A program made the position numbers and the translations under genes. Positions 44,291 to 55,456 of a DNA stretch of 64,000 nt are shown piece after piece. Under the pieces are notes generated by a model. It had not been told where the DNA came from. It did no database searches and worked only from the letters and a program-made list of their open reading frames with translations. Location: positions 162,555-226,554 of the forward strand of contig WHVA01000146.1 in assembly GCA_015179125.1 (NCBI GenBank). Direction: 5' to 3'. How positions within the stretch are numbered: the stretch's first letter is position 1; each line of letters begins with the position of its first letter. This stretch comes from Gautieria morchelliformis. Its lineage: Eukaryota > Basidiomycota > Agaricomycetes > Gomphales > Gomphaceae.

Positions 44291-45208
44291 ATGATTGAAG
44301 AAAAAAATCTCAGTATTCCCAAATCGGAAACTGAAAGTCGCGCGAAAAGCGTCAAACTTACGGGCACGAATTACGATACCTGGGCAACTGAAATGCAGGA
44401 GAAACTCGTGACAGTAGACACATGGCAAATAGTCACCGAAGACCTCGAAAGGCCGATGGACGCAAGAGAAGCCGAGAAATGGCTCCTGAAGAGGGAGGAG
44501 GCCGCTGGCATCATACTCGAATCCCTCGCTCCGACACAATACGCCCACGTCGAGAACATCATGGAAAATCCCATTGAAATGTGGAATAAGCTAAAGAGTA
44601 GCAACCTTAATCGAAACACTGTCGCCACAGGAAACGAAAACCTGAAGCGACAAGCGTCCCTCACGTCACCAGCAGCAGCACCACCCACGTCCAGAGAAAA
44701 ATGGAATACTACAGCATGCACAGTATGCAGAAGACAAGGCCACTCGGCGGAAAAATGCCAGCTCGCTCACCCGTGCCTCAAACCAACACGAAGAAATGAG
44801 GAAACACGATTGCCGAGGAGGCAGAATGCGAAGCGAGTGAAAGAGAGCATGTCAGGTGGTACCACAGAGGAGCTCGCCAGAAATGCGAATCTACGACCCT
44901 TGCGCTCATCACCAACCAGCGGAGACGCCGACCTGTGTTGGAACACGGACACAGGGGCCACTAGCCACATGACCCCTCACCGTCATTGGCTACGGAATTA
45001 TGAGCACTACAGAGTACCCATCCGGCTGGCAACAAATGAAATAGTGTACTCAGCCCGGCGAGGACAGGTACTATTTTCTCCCATCATTGATGGGAAAGTG
45101 GCACAAAGTATCTTGTTCTCGCAAGTTCTACACGTACCTGCGCTACAGAACAACCTACTCGTGGTCTCCACCTTACCACACACCATAACTTCACCATCTG
45201 CATTGTGA
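44291..45208 (+). pseudogene. Copia-A gag and protease
   Basis: Gag opens with MIEEKNLSIPKSE then LTGTNYDTWATEM, WLLKREEAAGIILESL and PIEMWNKLK. It jumps directly to the zinc knuckle CTVCRRQGHSAEKC, so the middle of gag (normally over 100 residues) is deleted in frame. Protease: WNTDTGATSHMTPHRHWL, VLHVPALQNNLLVVSTL. A one-base shift near 45180 ends the frame at 45208, while coding goes on in another frame (FTICIVN...). Dead gene. Confidence 0.85.
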
Positions 45209-46912
45209 ACAGCCGCATATCATTCATCCAGGATAACAAACTGCGCTTCTGTGCCACAGTACGGAACGGGATGGGCTTCTTAACTGGGAACACAATCCCA
45301 AATCAAGAACTGGCTCTTACAACCTCTTCACCCATTGTAGACCAACCATTATTGCACAGGCGACTAGCACACATCGGACAGGTGCGGCTGGAGAAGCTTT
45401 TAGAGAGTGGCATGGTTGACGGAATACACTTAAATTCAGATGCGACCATTCCCCATATCTGCGAACCGTGTATTGCTGCGAAGCAACACCACAACCCATT
45501 TCCAAAGAGGAGTGATAGCTGAGCACCCAACCCGCTCGACCTCATTGTCTCAGACGTACACGGGCCTCTCCCAGTCCGCACACCATCAGGATACCGATAC
45601 TGGATCACTTTCACGGACGATTGCACAAGGTACAGGACTGTTTATCTCCTGAAGACAAAGGATGAGGCATTCGATGCCTACCGAGCCTTCGAAGCACTAG
45701 CGGAAAACCAGTTAAACTTGAGAGTAAAGCGTTTCAGAGACGACAAAGGCGGGGAATATATAGGTCATAAGTGGGACCAGCATTTCCAGCACCGAGGTAT
45801 ACTTCACGAACGTACTACGAAGGGCACACCACAGCAGAACGGGATCTCAGAACGGACGAATCAAACCCTCATTGAAGGGACGGTCGCACTACTACAGCAA
45901 GCCCATCTACCAGCGTCGATGTGGGGAGAAGCCCTGAAAATATTGGTTTGGATCGTCAACGCCACTCCAACCTCCGCACTTGTAGACAAAACCCCATATG
46001 AGGCCTGGTTTGGCTACAAACCAAACCTCGGGATCTACATACTTTTGGATGCACTGCCTATGTCCACGTGCAAAAGGATGAGAGAACAGGACTGCAACCC
46101 AGATCTCGCAAATGCATTTACCTTGGTTTTGAGGACGGTTATAGGGTTGGCGCTGCTTGGACCCTATCACAAAACGTATCCTCATATCTCGAGACATCAT
46201 CTTTGATGAGTCCGAATTCCCAGGCCTCACCACGACTAGAAATGCCATTGAATCATCTCTACCACCCACTTTACTTCCCGACCAGATTGCAGCTCCACCA
46301 GAAAGACAGCCAGACCAAGATGCTGAACTCCCTGTGAATCCTGGCCCACAGGCTGAACCCGACCCGCCAGCCGCTCCAAATCCTCCTCCAGCCATCCCTG
46401 ACCCACCAGCTGACCCTGTCCCACCAGCCGACCCTGTCCCACCACCCCGCCGCTCCAGTAGGACAACCGCCCGCATCGATTACTGTCACCTCCACGACCC
46501 CTTCCTCCGACCTTGACCCCCTCCCGATCATGACGAGCCAGGCCCTGAGGGGGGTGCAGCAGCCAACGCTTCAGTCATTCAGGCCCTAGAATTCATCTAT
46601 GAAGGATCAGACACCACTGATACAAACATGATTTCACCGTGCGTTATCAGAGCGGCACTGAATGCGACAATAAAAGATGACCGCGTACCTAAAACATTCG
46701 CTGAAGCAATGCGATGCTTCGATGCGCCAATGTGGAAGAACTCAACAGATGCAGAAATCCAAGCCCTCCTGGACAATGGGACATGGGAACTGGTAAAACT
46801 ACCACCTGGAGAGAAAGCCATTGGCTCTTGGTGGGTCTTCCGAATCAAGCTCCATTCAGATGGCTCTCTAGATAAATACAAGAGCCATCTGGTAGCAAAG
46901 GGATATACTCAA
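45183..46912 (+). pseudogene. Copia-A integrase and start of RT, interrupted by LINE
   Basis: Pre-integrase: LLHRRLAHIGQVRLEKLL, CEPCIAAKQH. An in-frame TGA at 45520-45522 is followed by the core: LIVSDVHGPLP (D), RFRDDKGGEYIG (D), and QQNGISERTNQ (E). Frameshifts near 46045 and 46140 break YVHVQKDERTG and YDPITKRILISRDI. A Pro-rich linker (46320-46450; repeated PPADPVPPA) and another TGA (46514-46516) precede RT: FAEAMRCFDAPMWKNS, GTWELVKLPPGEKAIGSWW, LVAKGYTQ. The LINE begins right there, at 46913. Confidence 0.87.
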
Positions 46913-47124
46913 GTCAGGGCTTGTGAGAAACCACTACAACCTCCAACTTTCCCACGCTCACAAAAACACAAAAACCGACGCATCCCAGCAATCCACAATC
47001 AGAATAGGGCAGAACAGCCAAATCCAGAAGCTGTTTCCACGCATCCACCACCTAGAGAAATGCCGGCCCCATCTGGAGCCAGGAACACCAAAAAACAGCC
47101 ACGCCAGCGCAGCACCCAGCGGTC

Positions 47125-48831
47125 ATGGACGGTCACAGTCACAGCTTACGATCAAGTTCACAGGCTGCCAACAGGACCAATGGGGCCAACCTTGGCAATG
47201 GAGAAGCGCAAACCCCAGAGCACGCCCATCAATTCCTACTCAGTAAAAAACTACTCCCGGAGAGGCAATCCATCACCTTCCACAACCTCGCCACGGCACT
47301 GCGCCATCTAGCGGAGGCCCAGGTGTCCACACTGAAAACCACAGCGGAAGGCATAAGGGCGATCGCCACGCTGATGGCAGACTTAGCCGACAGGACGACC
47401 ATAGCGGAAGTGGCCACGGCAGTCAAGGAATGGCTGTACAGCATGAACGAAGTATTGGCCCCAGTACTGCAACAGATAGAGGCGGCAACAACATCAATCA
47501 GGAACTCTACTAGCAGTCTAGCGGGCACCGTTGAAGAATTGAGGCAAGAGAGCGATGGTACAGCACAGCGAATCGTAGAGGCAGTAACAGCACAGGCATC
47601 AGTACCACCAGCGCAAGAGAACGAAAAGACCCCAACCAGCAAGGCCACACGGTACTCGACATATGCAGCGGCACTAGCGGCCTGTGCAACGAGGCCTGTC
47701 AGCTTACAGTCGAGCACTCTAGCTCGACAGATACTAATCGACAAGACCCCAAGCGCTTCGGAGCACCAAATCACAAGAATGTCAGAACTGGATATACTCA
47801 GCAAGGCCAACCAGGCGATCGAGGACATGGAATGGGACGACGACCAAGAAAAACCAAAAGTGGTAGGTGTGCAAAGGTTGCCAAGCAACACCCTCTACCT
47901 GGAGCTCCAGACGGAGGAATCAGCAGAACTCCTTCAGGCTGATAAGACCGCCAACGACTTCATCGCCAGATTCAGCGAGACGTCCATACTAAAGCCCAGC
48001 AATTACTCGGTGATCGCTGAGTTTGTACCAATAAGGTATGACCCCGAATCTCGAACAGAGCTAACAGATGTAGAGATCAGCAATGGGTTGGAGAAAGGGG
48101 ATCTCATCTCCGCCCGGTGGATAAAACCGCCGGGAAAGCACACACTGACCCAATCCACAGCACACATGATTCTCCAGCTCCGCAACCGAATGGCAGCGAA
48201 CATGCTAATCAGATGCGGCCTACTCATATCCGGCACAAGGGTCACGGTCAGGAAGCAACTGCAGGAGGCCAGACGATGCCTCAAGTGTCAAAGAATAGAG
48301 GCCTCTCACATCGCTGCACAGTGCCCCCAAATAGATGATACATGTGGCACATGTGGAAATGCGGGACACAGGACAACAGAGTGCAGGGTAGTGGACCCTA
48401 AAATCTATAGATGTGTCAATTGTGAGAGCGTAGGACATGTGTCGTGGGATCGAGAATGTCCCAGGTTCAAGGAACACACCCAAAGGATTCAAACCAGGTA
48501 CCCAGAAACTAACATGCGCTACTTTCCCTCTAGCAGAGACCCACAGTCATGGGAAATGTCTACCGTGATGCAGGAGCCAGGGCAAGAATATCCAGAGCCA
48601 ACAGCACGCCCTCGATTCCGGCCGGTGGCAGCCAGCACGCACCCAGGGCACTTGGAGCGCCAACCAACCTACTGGAACCAGCCGCGGGGAGGACCACCAC
48701 AAAGAGAGCAAAGGGGGCGCTCGATCACCCGTGGAGGCCGCACAAGGAGTGCAAAATCTATACGCCAGCTATCGCTCGACGAATTAGGCTTCAGCAGGAC
48801 CCACAATGACAGAACGACCCTCGTCCTGTAA
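47125..48831 (+). CDS. LINE ORF1: gag-like RNA-binding protein
   Basis: Open for 568 codons without a lesion before the LTR insertion. A helical N-terminal half (TTAEGIRAIATLMADLADRT, VKEWLYSMNEVLAPVLQQIE) suggests a coiled coil or trimerisation region. A middle domain (about residues 230-380) resembles the RNA-binding domain of such proteins. Three CCHC-type knuckles follow around residues 383-450: CLKCQRIEASHIAAQC, CGTCGNAGHRTTEC and CVNCESVGHVSWDREC. A basic tail (RGRSITRGGRTRSAKS) ends it. The last codon and TAA stop are supplied by the inserted LTR at 48827; at the empty site it would run nine codons further to a TAG overlapping the ORF2 start. Confidence 0.88.
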   Translation: MDGHSHSLRSSSQAANRTNGANLGNGEAQTPEHAHQFLLSKKLLPERQSITFHNLATALRHLAEAQVSTLKTTAEGIRAIATLMADLADRTTIAEVATAVKEWLYSMNEVLAPVLQQIEAATTSIRNSTSSLAGTVEELRQESDGTAQRIVEAVTAQASVPPAQENEKTPTSKATRYSTYAAALAACATRPVSLQSSTLARQILIDKTPSASEHQITRMSELDILSKANQAIEDMEWDDDQEKPKVVGVQRLPSNTLYLELQTEESAELLQADKTANDFIARFSETSILKPSNYSVIAEFVPIRYDPESRTELTDVEISNGLEKGDLISARWIKPPGKHTLTQSTAHMILQLRNRMAANMLIRCGLLISGTRVTVRKQLQEARRCLKCQRIEASHIAAQCPQIDDTCGTCGNAGHRTTECRVVDPKIYRCVNCESVGHVSWDRECPRFKEHTQRIQTRYPETNMRYFPSSRDPQSWEMSTVMQEPGQEYPEPTARPRFRPVAASTHPGHLERQPTYWNQPRGGPPQREQRGRSITRGGRTRSAKSIRQLSLDELGFSRTHNDRTTLVL

Positions 48832-49025
48832 GACAGCTACGCTGTCTAGTTGCGGATAAGGAGATCGGACGCGCCCACAAGCACCCACAAGTGCGAACTT
48901 TATTGTTCTTCTGCCATTGTTCTCTCGTCATTGTTCTAGTTATACTACATAAATAGCTAGTGATGTCGGGTAGGTAGAGAAGAATGGGACCCCACTCTTG
49001 ACACAGGACAGCCATGTACCTCACA
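48827..49025 (+). repeat. 5' LTR of the short element
   Basis: 199 bp. It has a short inverted repeat at its start (AGACAGCTACGCTGTCT) and TATACTACATAAATA (about 48940) as a TATA-like box. Confidence 0.92.
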
Positions 49026-49255
49026 TAATGGTGTGCCCCGCGTCGAACGTGGTGGATTCTTCGGTCTTCACAACGCCGCCTCTATTATCACCTAATCTCC
49101 ACTCTGTGGCACGTTCTTTACAAGCACCACTTCTACTTCGTATATCTCACTGCTGCAGTTTCACCCTATGACAACCCATGACGCTTCGTTCGGGCATCAA
49201 ACGACAGTAAACAGACGCTTTTGACACTTACACCAGAACAGAAACGGCCCTCGCG

Positions 49256-49415
49256 CCTGAGGTTCTGGAACGACATTACAGCTGGGACAGAAATGGTGCT
49301 ACACCTGAGGTCCTGGAACGACATTACAGCTGGGACAGAAATGGCCACTCGCGCCTGAGGTCCTGGAACGACATTTTACGACTGGGACAGAAATGGTGCT
49401 ATACCTGAGGTCTCA
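49256..49415 (+). repeat. 48-50-bp tandem repeat inside the short element
   Basis: Three units starting CCTGAGGT at 49256, 49304 and 49354, each holding CTGGAACGACATT and GGGACAGAAATGG, with a fourth start at 49404. It could be a packaging or regulatory region, as it lies about 230 bp after the 5' LTR. Confidence 0.8.
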
Positions 49416-50738
49416 GATTGGTATGCGAGGACCATTACACCCTTGTTTACCCTTTATTTTCTTCATTCATGACTGTCCTAATCCCCTCGCAACGAAACTG
49501 GGAATACCTGCAAGGACACGCATGCAGATTACGAGGTACACCGCATCCCCATCCTTTCCTAATCCCGCCCAGCTCTTCCTCCATTCACCACGTGTCCCAC
49601 ACGTCCCCACCTACAGTACCATTCAATGCTATGGCCAGAACCAACGCAGGCATTGGCGCCAGCCACGGCAACAGCGCGGGACCGACCCTCGAGGCCATGA
49701 CCCAGAGACGTGATGTGACGAGGTAGCCACAAACCGGCACACACCTCCATGCCCAGAATGTCGCATTCACACTCCCGATGCCGTATGTCCAGCCCGGGCG
49801 CGTGTTCCCCCTTATCCTACGCCTCCACTCCCTCCCTCACGCGCTCAGTACACGCCGATGCCTTTTTCACGATGTCACAGGCTGCCTAGCCATTGGGTTC
49901 CTTCCTCACCTCCACTCGCTCCCTCACCCGCACCGTCCACACAGAATGCTCCTACGCACACTCCCCCCCGCAGCCACAACCTGCGTACCGACGCCCAATG
50001 TCACGCAGCGGCACCGCAGGACAGAGATGCAGCAGATGGCGAGGAGTCACGAGATCGCCACCCTGACCGAGACCCACGCGAGCACGCACGCACCCGCAAT
50101 GACTCGTGAGAATGCGACACATCCGAAGGACTCTGCGAGGCAGACCCGCGAGACAATGACGCAGGCGCAGCCGGCATCGCACGACGCATCCACCGGAGCA
50201 GATATGCATCCCCTAGCCACCGCCTCGCACATCCATGCAAAGACGGCTTTGTCGCATCTTAACAGCACAACGACCCGCGGGGATGTGACACATGCGCATG
50301 GTGGCCAATGCTGCAGCGCCACTACCTCATGCAGCTGAACAGACACGTGCCCATGACAACTGCAGCCACCCTTGTCAGCAAACAGGACGACAGTTGGGAC
50401 TTCGAGTGACCCACCATGCACACGACGTGGAGAACCGAGCCCCAATAGCACACGGAGTTGCACACACATAGCCCACGTGTAGACTCGCGAGAGCACGATG
50501 CAAACGAACGACGCAGCAGCGTGGCCTCGCGAGACCGCAGCGCAGCCCGTGCACCCACTGCCATCCATGCGACCACGTCGCTACACATGCCCGCTTCCCG
50601 TGCTGTCATCCTGCAAGCTCAACCACTCGCACCCGGTCCGCTCCTGCTGATCCAGCCCCTGCAGAGGTTCCTGCTAAACAAATGAGTATGGTGATAGTGA
50701 GAAGAGAGTTACCAGTTCTTTCGAGGGGTGGGAGGAGA

Positions 50739-50937
50739 TGTAAGACAGCTACGCTGTCTAGTTGCGGATAAGGAGATCGGACGCGCCCACAAGCACCCAC
50801 AAGTGCGAACTTTATTGTTCTTCTGCCATTGTTCTCTCGTCATTGTTCTAGTTATACTACATAAATAGCTAGTGATGTCGGGTAGGTAGAGAAGAATGGG
50901 ACCCCACTCTTGACACAGGACAGCCATGTACCTCACA
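50739..50937 (+). repeat. 3' LTR of the short element
   Basis: No difference from 48827-49025 was found by eye. Confidence 0.92.
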
Positions 50938-50959
50938 GTCCGCCCCGACCACACCCTCC

Positions 50960-53900
50960 ATGAATAGTACAACCATGCCCAGCAACCTTATGACACTGAA
51001 TATATGGCAGCAGAACCTCAACAAATCCGACGTAGCCCAACAGGACCTCATTAATTCCACGGACCCAAACGTATATGACATCATCTTATTACAGGAACCG
51101 TATTTCGATTTTTTAGGCAATACACACGCCAACCACCGATGGTACTCCCTAACACCCACAGCACACAGAGACAACCCCAAGAAGTCGAGAGCAACCACCT
51201 TCATCAACCGACAACTGCAATCCAGCATGTGGCAACAAATCGACGTACCATCACAAGACGTAGTAGCAGTAGCAGTACAAACCAATGCCGACAACATTAC
51301 GATCTTCAATATATACAACGACTGCGAGAACTCTCACAGCCTTCAGGCCGTACAGGAGATCATACAGGAGGACAGATGGGGAGTGAGGACTATCGACCCC
51401 TCCAGGATGCTGTGGATGGGTGACTTCAATCGTCATCATCTGCTGTGGGATGAAGAACGCAATGCACATTTATTTACAACCGCCAACCTGGACAAAGCAC
51501 AGATATTATTGGAATTATTAGCGCAGCACGATATGCTCATGGCGCTGCCAAAAGACATCCCCACCCTATGTGCAACCACAACCAAAAATCTAACACGGCC
51601 AGACAATGTATTTAGCACCTCAGCGCTTCTCGACCTCTTCTCGCAATGCACCACTTACCCGGCTCTCCAACCTCCCTGTGCTGACCACTTTCCCATTTCT
51701 AGCATGATCGACGTTTCGGTCCCGGCGGTTGAGGAACAGGCTAAAAGGAACTGGCGGCTAGTGGATTGGCCCAAGTTCCGGGAACAACTGTCGAGCCAGC
51801 TGGGCACGCTACCTCAACCAAAGGAGATCCCAGGAGCAAACGAGATAGAAGAACGACTGACAGCACTCACCACAGCCATCAACACAACGGTCGAGGCTGT
51901 TGTCCCATGCACCGTGCAGTCCCCATATATCAAAAGATGGTGGACCAAGGATCTCAGCCAGGCAAGGGCGGCGATGTGAAAGGCAGCCAGATATGCGGAA
52001 TGGGCTCGAAATGACCCGCAACACCCAGCACACCAGGTGTACCGGGACAAGAGGAATGAGTACACTGGACTGATACGGGCAACCAAACGAGAGTTCTGGG
52101 TGGAGTGGCTGCAAAATGCAGATGAGACCACGGTATGGACGGCAAGCCATCTGGTCTCGGGGCCATCAACCGACGGAGCACGCACGAGGATCCCACCGCT
52201 CAAGGTCACAGGTGATGATGGCAGAGAGACCAGAATGACCGACAACGCAGACAAGAGCAAACTCTTATTCAAGTCCTTCTTCCCGTCACAAGGGGTACAG
52301 ACACACCAGGAGCCCAACGCAGCTTTCCCGGACCCGGTGTTTGAATACGCACCTATCACAGATTCACAGATACTACGTGTGATCGGAAAGATGAGCCCAT
52401 ATAAAGCTGCCGGCCCATCAGGACTCTCGAACGCGGTACTAACACATTGCGCAGACCTACTTACTCCCCACCTAGGATGCATCTATCGTGCCACCCTGCA
52501 CCACAACGCATACCCACAGCAGTGGAGGACCACAACTGTCGCTGCTCTGCGAAAGCCGGGAAAGCCAGACCACGCAGTAGCTAAGGCATACCGCCCCATA
52601 ACCCTGATGGAAACGCTGGCCAAGCCGCTATCGGGATGCATAGCCGAAACACTGGCATACTTCGCAGAAAAACTCCAACTGTTACCATCCACCACCTTCG
52701 GAGGGCGAGCAGGGTGAAACACCGTTGCACCTAACAGTGGACTTCATAAAAGATCAGTGGAGGAAAGGGAAGGTAGTCTCAGCATTGTTCCTAGATGTCA
52801 AGGGGGTGTTCCCGAGTGTAGCGGTAGAAAGGCTGATCTATGACATGCGTATGAAAGGAGTGCCCCAACAGTATACTAACTGGGTACAAAACAGGCTTCG
52901 GGGACGAAGAACAAGAATCCAGTTTGACGACTTCACATCTGACCCCCTGGACATCGACAATGGATGCGACCAGGGCGACCTGATCTCAGTAGTACTATAC
53001 CACTTCTACAACGCAGGGCTAATAGAAGTGGCAAGACAGAGCAAAGGAGAGCTGGCTCCAGCGTTCATCGACGATGTAACCTTCTTGGCCGTGGGGAACA
53101 CCTTCAGACAGACGCACGGAAGGTTGAAGGAAATGATGACGAGAAGGGGAGGGGTGAACGACTGGTCACGGGAACACTATTCCCAATTTGAGGTGGAGAA
53201 GATGCAGCTGATCGACTTTACTAGGAAGAGGGTGAAAGACCCGAAGAACAAAGGAAAGACGAAGCTCATGCAGGGACGGCCCCTCGACCTGGCGGGAAGA
53301 CCCATAGCTCCGACACGATCACACAAGTTACTCAGAGTGATACTCAACTGCGAACTACGATTCAAGGAACAAGCAGCTCACGCCACGGCCAAGGGCACAG
53401 ACTGGGTCCTACAATTTTGACGACCATCCAAACCAACCGGCGGCATGTCTTATCGCAACATTAGGCACCTCTACCTCAGCATAGCCATTCCCAAAATGCT
53501 CTATGCAGCCGATGTATGTGCAAGCCAGTTCGCAAAGGCGAAAACGACAGAAAGGCACAGGGAGCGGTGGGATTCACCTCAAAACTCGCCAGAGTACAGA
53601 GAATGGCGTCACTGCACATCACAGGAGCCCTCCGCTCCACGCCCACCGATTTACTCGATGCCCATGCTGACTTATTTCCGATGCAGCTGGCTCTAGATAA
53701 ATATACCTACAACGCGACTCTACGCATGCTCACATTACCACCCACGCACCCACTTCACGCGTGCCTGCGCAAGGCAGCACAGCAAGAGAGGAGGCATCGC
53801 TCCCCGCTGCACGAATTACTCCGAGCTCATGACCTAATGCCAGGAACAGTTTAAACTATACGGGTAATGATGCATGAACCGACGTGGGACCCACCTGTGC

Positions 53901-54886
53901 ACACAACCATCGCAAGCGATGAAAAAGAGGCGATCACCCAAGACAAGCAGGACAAGACCTCCATCCAAATCTACTCGGACGGATCAGGCTATGAGAGTGG
54001 AGTCAGAGCCGCTGCCGTACTATATATCAACGGAACGCAACGAAAGACACTGCAGCTGCACCTAGGAACTGACTCAACTCATACGGTATATGAAGCAGAA
54101 GCGGTAGGGCTCATCCTCGCAGCGACGATGTTACAGGAATTGGACTTCCTAGATGGGGTCTCCATCACGGTCGACAACCAGGCGCTAATCAAAGCGCTTA
54201 ACAGTCGCCACAGCGGCCCAGGGCAGCACCTAACTAACTACTTCCTTAAGCAGATGGGGCAAACAGCACAACGACACCCAGGGGTGCCGTTAGAAGTCCG
54301 TTGGGTACCGGGACACAAAGGAGTCAGGGGGAACGAAGAGGCTGATCGATTGGCCAAAGAGGCGGTGAAAGGGTACAGTAGTCCAGCCCAATCCCTCCCT
54401 AGAAAGTTACGAGCGCCCTTGCCGAGCAGCAAGTCGGCGCTCAAGATGATACACAAGAAGCGGCTGACAGAAAAAGCTAACCAACTTTTTACAGAATCTC
54501 CACGGTACCAAAGGTTTCAAAAAGTAGACCCGAGTGCCCCATCAGCTAGCTATCGCAAGATAGTGGGAGCGCTCCCAAGGCAGCAGTCCAGCATCCTCGT
54601 ACAATTAAGAACGGGCCACGCACCCCTCCAACGGCACCTGCACAAAATAGGATCCAGCGACACGCCAACATGCCCAGCCTGCAGCCATCATGAAGAAACC
54701 GTTCGGCACTTCCTACTCTCTTGCACAGTGCATGCTCGCCACCGCCAGCCTATGATCAACGTCCTAAGACGCGATGCACTCAACTTGGCCAAACTCCTCT
54801 CGGACCCCACCTGTATTGACTATATGTTAGACTACGTGAACGCGACCAAGTGCTTCCGACCCCCACCTCCACCACCACAGTCGTAG
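50960..54886 (+). pseudogene. LINE ORF2: AP endonuclease, reverse transcriptase, RNase H
   Basis: Endonuclease (to about 51720): IWQQNLNKS, IILLQEPY, MLWMGDFNRHHLLWDE and CADHFPI supply the N, E, D and H residues of the APE fold, which nicks the target. In-frame TGA at 51977-51979. RT: SPYKAAGPSGLSNAVL, RKPGKP, YRPITLM; a one-base shift near 52710; ALFLDVKGVFPSV, then catalytic FIDDVTFLA; TGA at 53418-53420; a shift near 53545; TAA near 53852. RNase H: YSDGSG, YEAEAVG, VDNQAL, GNEEADRLAKEA. The C-terminal CPACSHHEETVRHFLLSC is the usual LINE Cys/His motif. ATG at 50960 was chosen because it overlaps the ancestral ORF1 stop. Confidence 0.9.
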
Positions 54887-55456
54887 ACCCCCATCCCTCC
54901 TCCACGCCCCCATCCCAGCACATATAATAGAATAGACCACACCAAACATATGCACCTGCTCGGTACTAACGCTTTTTCTTACACAGGCACCGCATCGCCC
55001 AGCTCGTCGACACCCCCCGTATTGCACCCCAGCTGATCACCCCACCGCGTCTCGCGCACGCCCACATGACCTCTCGCATAGACCTGCACCAGAGCCCGCA
55101 CCTGAGCCCGCCCGATAGCCCTGCCCCTCCAGCCCTCCCCATGCATGCAGTCCAGCACCAGACCGCTTCCTATTCCCATTATTATCTTATCAAACGGCCT
55201 CTTTTATAGGTAGACATGACTTATTGCGGGCCCTTTCAAACGTGCTTCGGGATATGCCCGCACACATTATTTATTATCTATTGATTTACCATACAAACAC
55301 TAATTTCAGAGGGATGTTAGACCGGATTAGGTCCTCCCAGCCTTAGGGCACATGCTTATATCCCTGAACACGGTCACTCGCTAGCTACACGCACTGTAAT
55401 ATCTTACATAAGCACGCGACTCAATAGATAAAAATGGATACAAAAAAAAAAGAAAA
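54887..55456 (+). other. LINE 3' UTR and A-rich tail
   Basis: Non-coding. It ends in an A-rich run at 55442-55459 just before the repeated target site. No polyadenylation signal is needed by such elements and none is called. Confidence 0.8.

Larger units (their letters stand above)
48827..50937 (+). mobile_element. Short non-autonomous LTR retroelement (TRIM/LARD-like, 2.1 kb)
   Basis: Two 199-bp direct repeats (48827-49025, 50739-50937), TGTAAGACAGC...CCTCACA, appear identical by eye. GTCC at 48823-48826 and 50938-50941 is the likely 4-bp target duplication. A PBS-like TGGTGTGCCCCGCG starts at 49029, three bases after the 5' LTR, and a polypurine tract GAGGGGTGGGAGGAGA lies directly before the 3' LTR (50723-50738). 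The 1.7-kb inside has no gag, protease, RT or integrase motif, so it must use another element's proteins. Identical LTRs mean a recent insertion. Confidence 0.9.
46913..55456 (+). mobile_element. LINE (Tad1-like non-LTR retrotransposon) inserted in Copia-A
   Basis: Flanked by AAAGGGATATACTCAA at 46897-46912 and 55457-55472 (16 bp; one or two A may come from the tail). It ends in an A-rich tail (CAAAAAAAAAAGAAAAAAA). ORF1 with zinc knuckles, ORF2 with APE endonuclease, RT and RNase H, and a 3' UTR of about 550 bp fit fungal Tad1-type LINEs. Without the nested LTR element it is about 6.4 kb. The 5' UTR is 46913-47124. ORF2 has stops and shifts, so the copy is inactive. Confidence 0.93.

Noticed and set aside
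49029-49048. Full 20-nt match of the PBS to a tRNA 3' end
   Set aside because: The TTCGA-like part is about four bases too close to the CCA end for a normal tRNA, so only the first ten or so bases are taken as PBS-like.
49778-50568. Frames of 170-190 codons inside the short LTR element
   Set aside because: His/Thr/Ser-rich low-complexity reading on both strands; no gag or pol motif.
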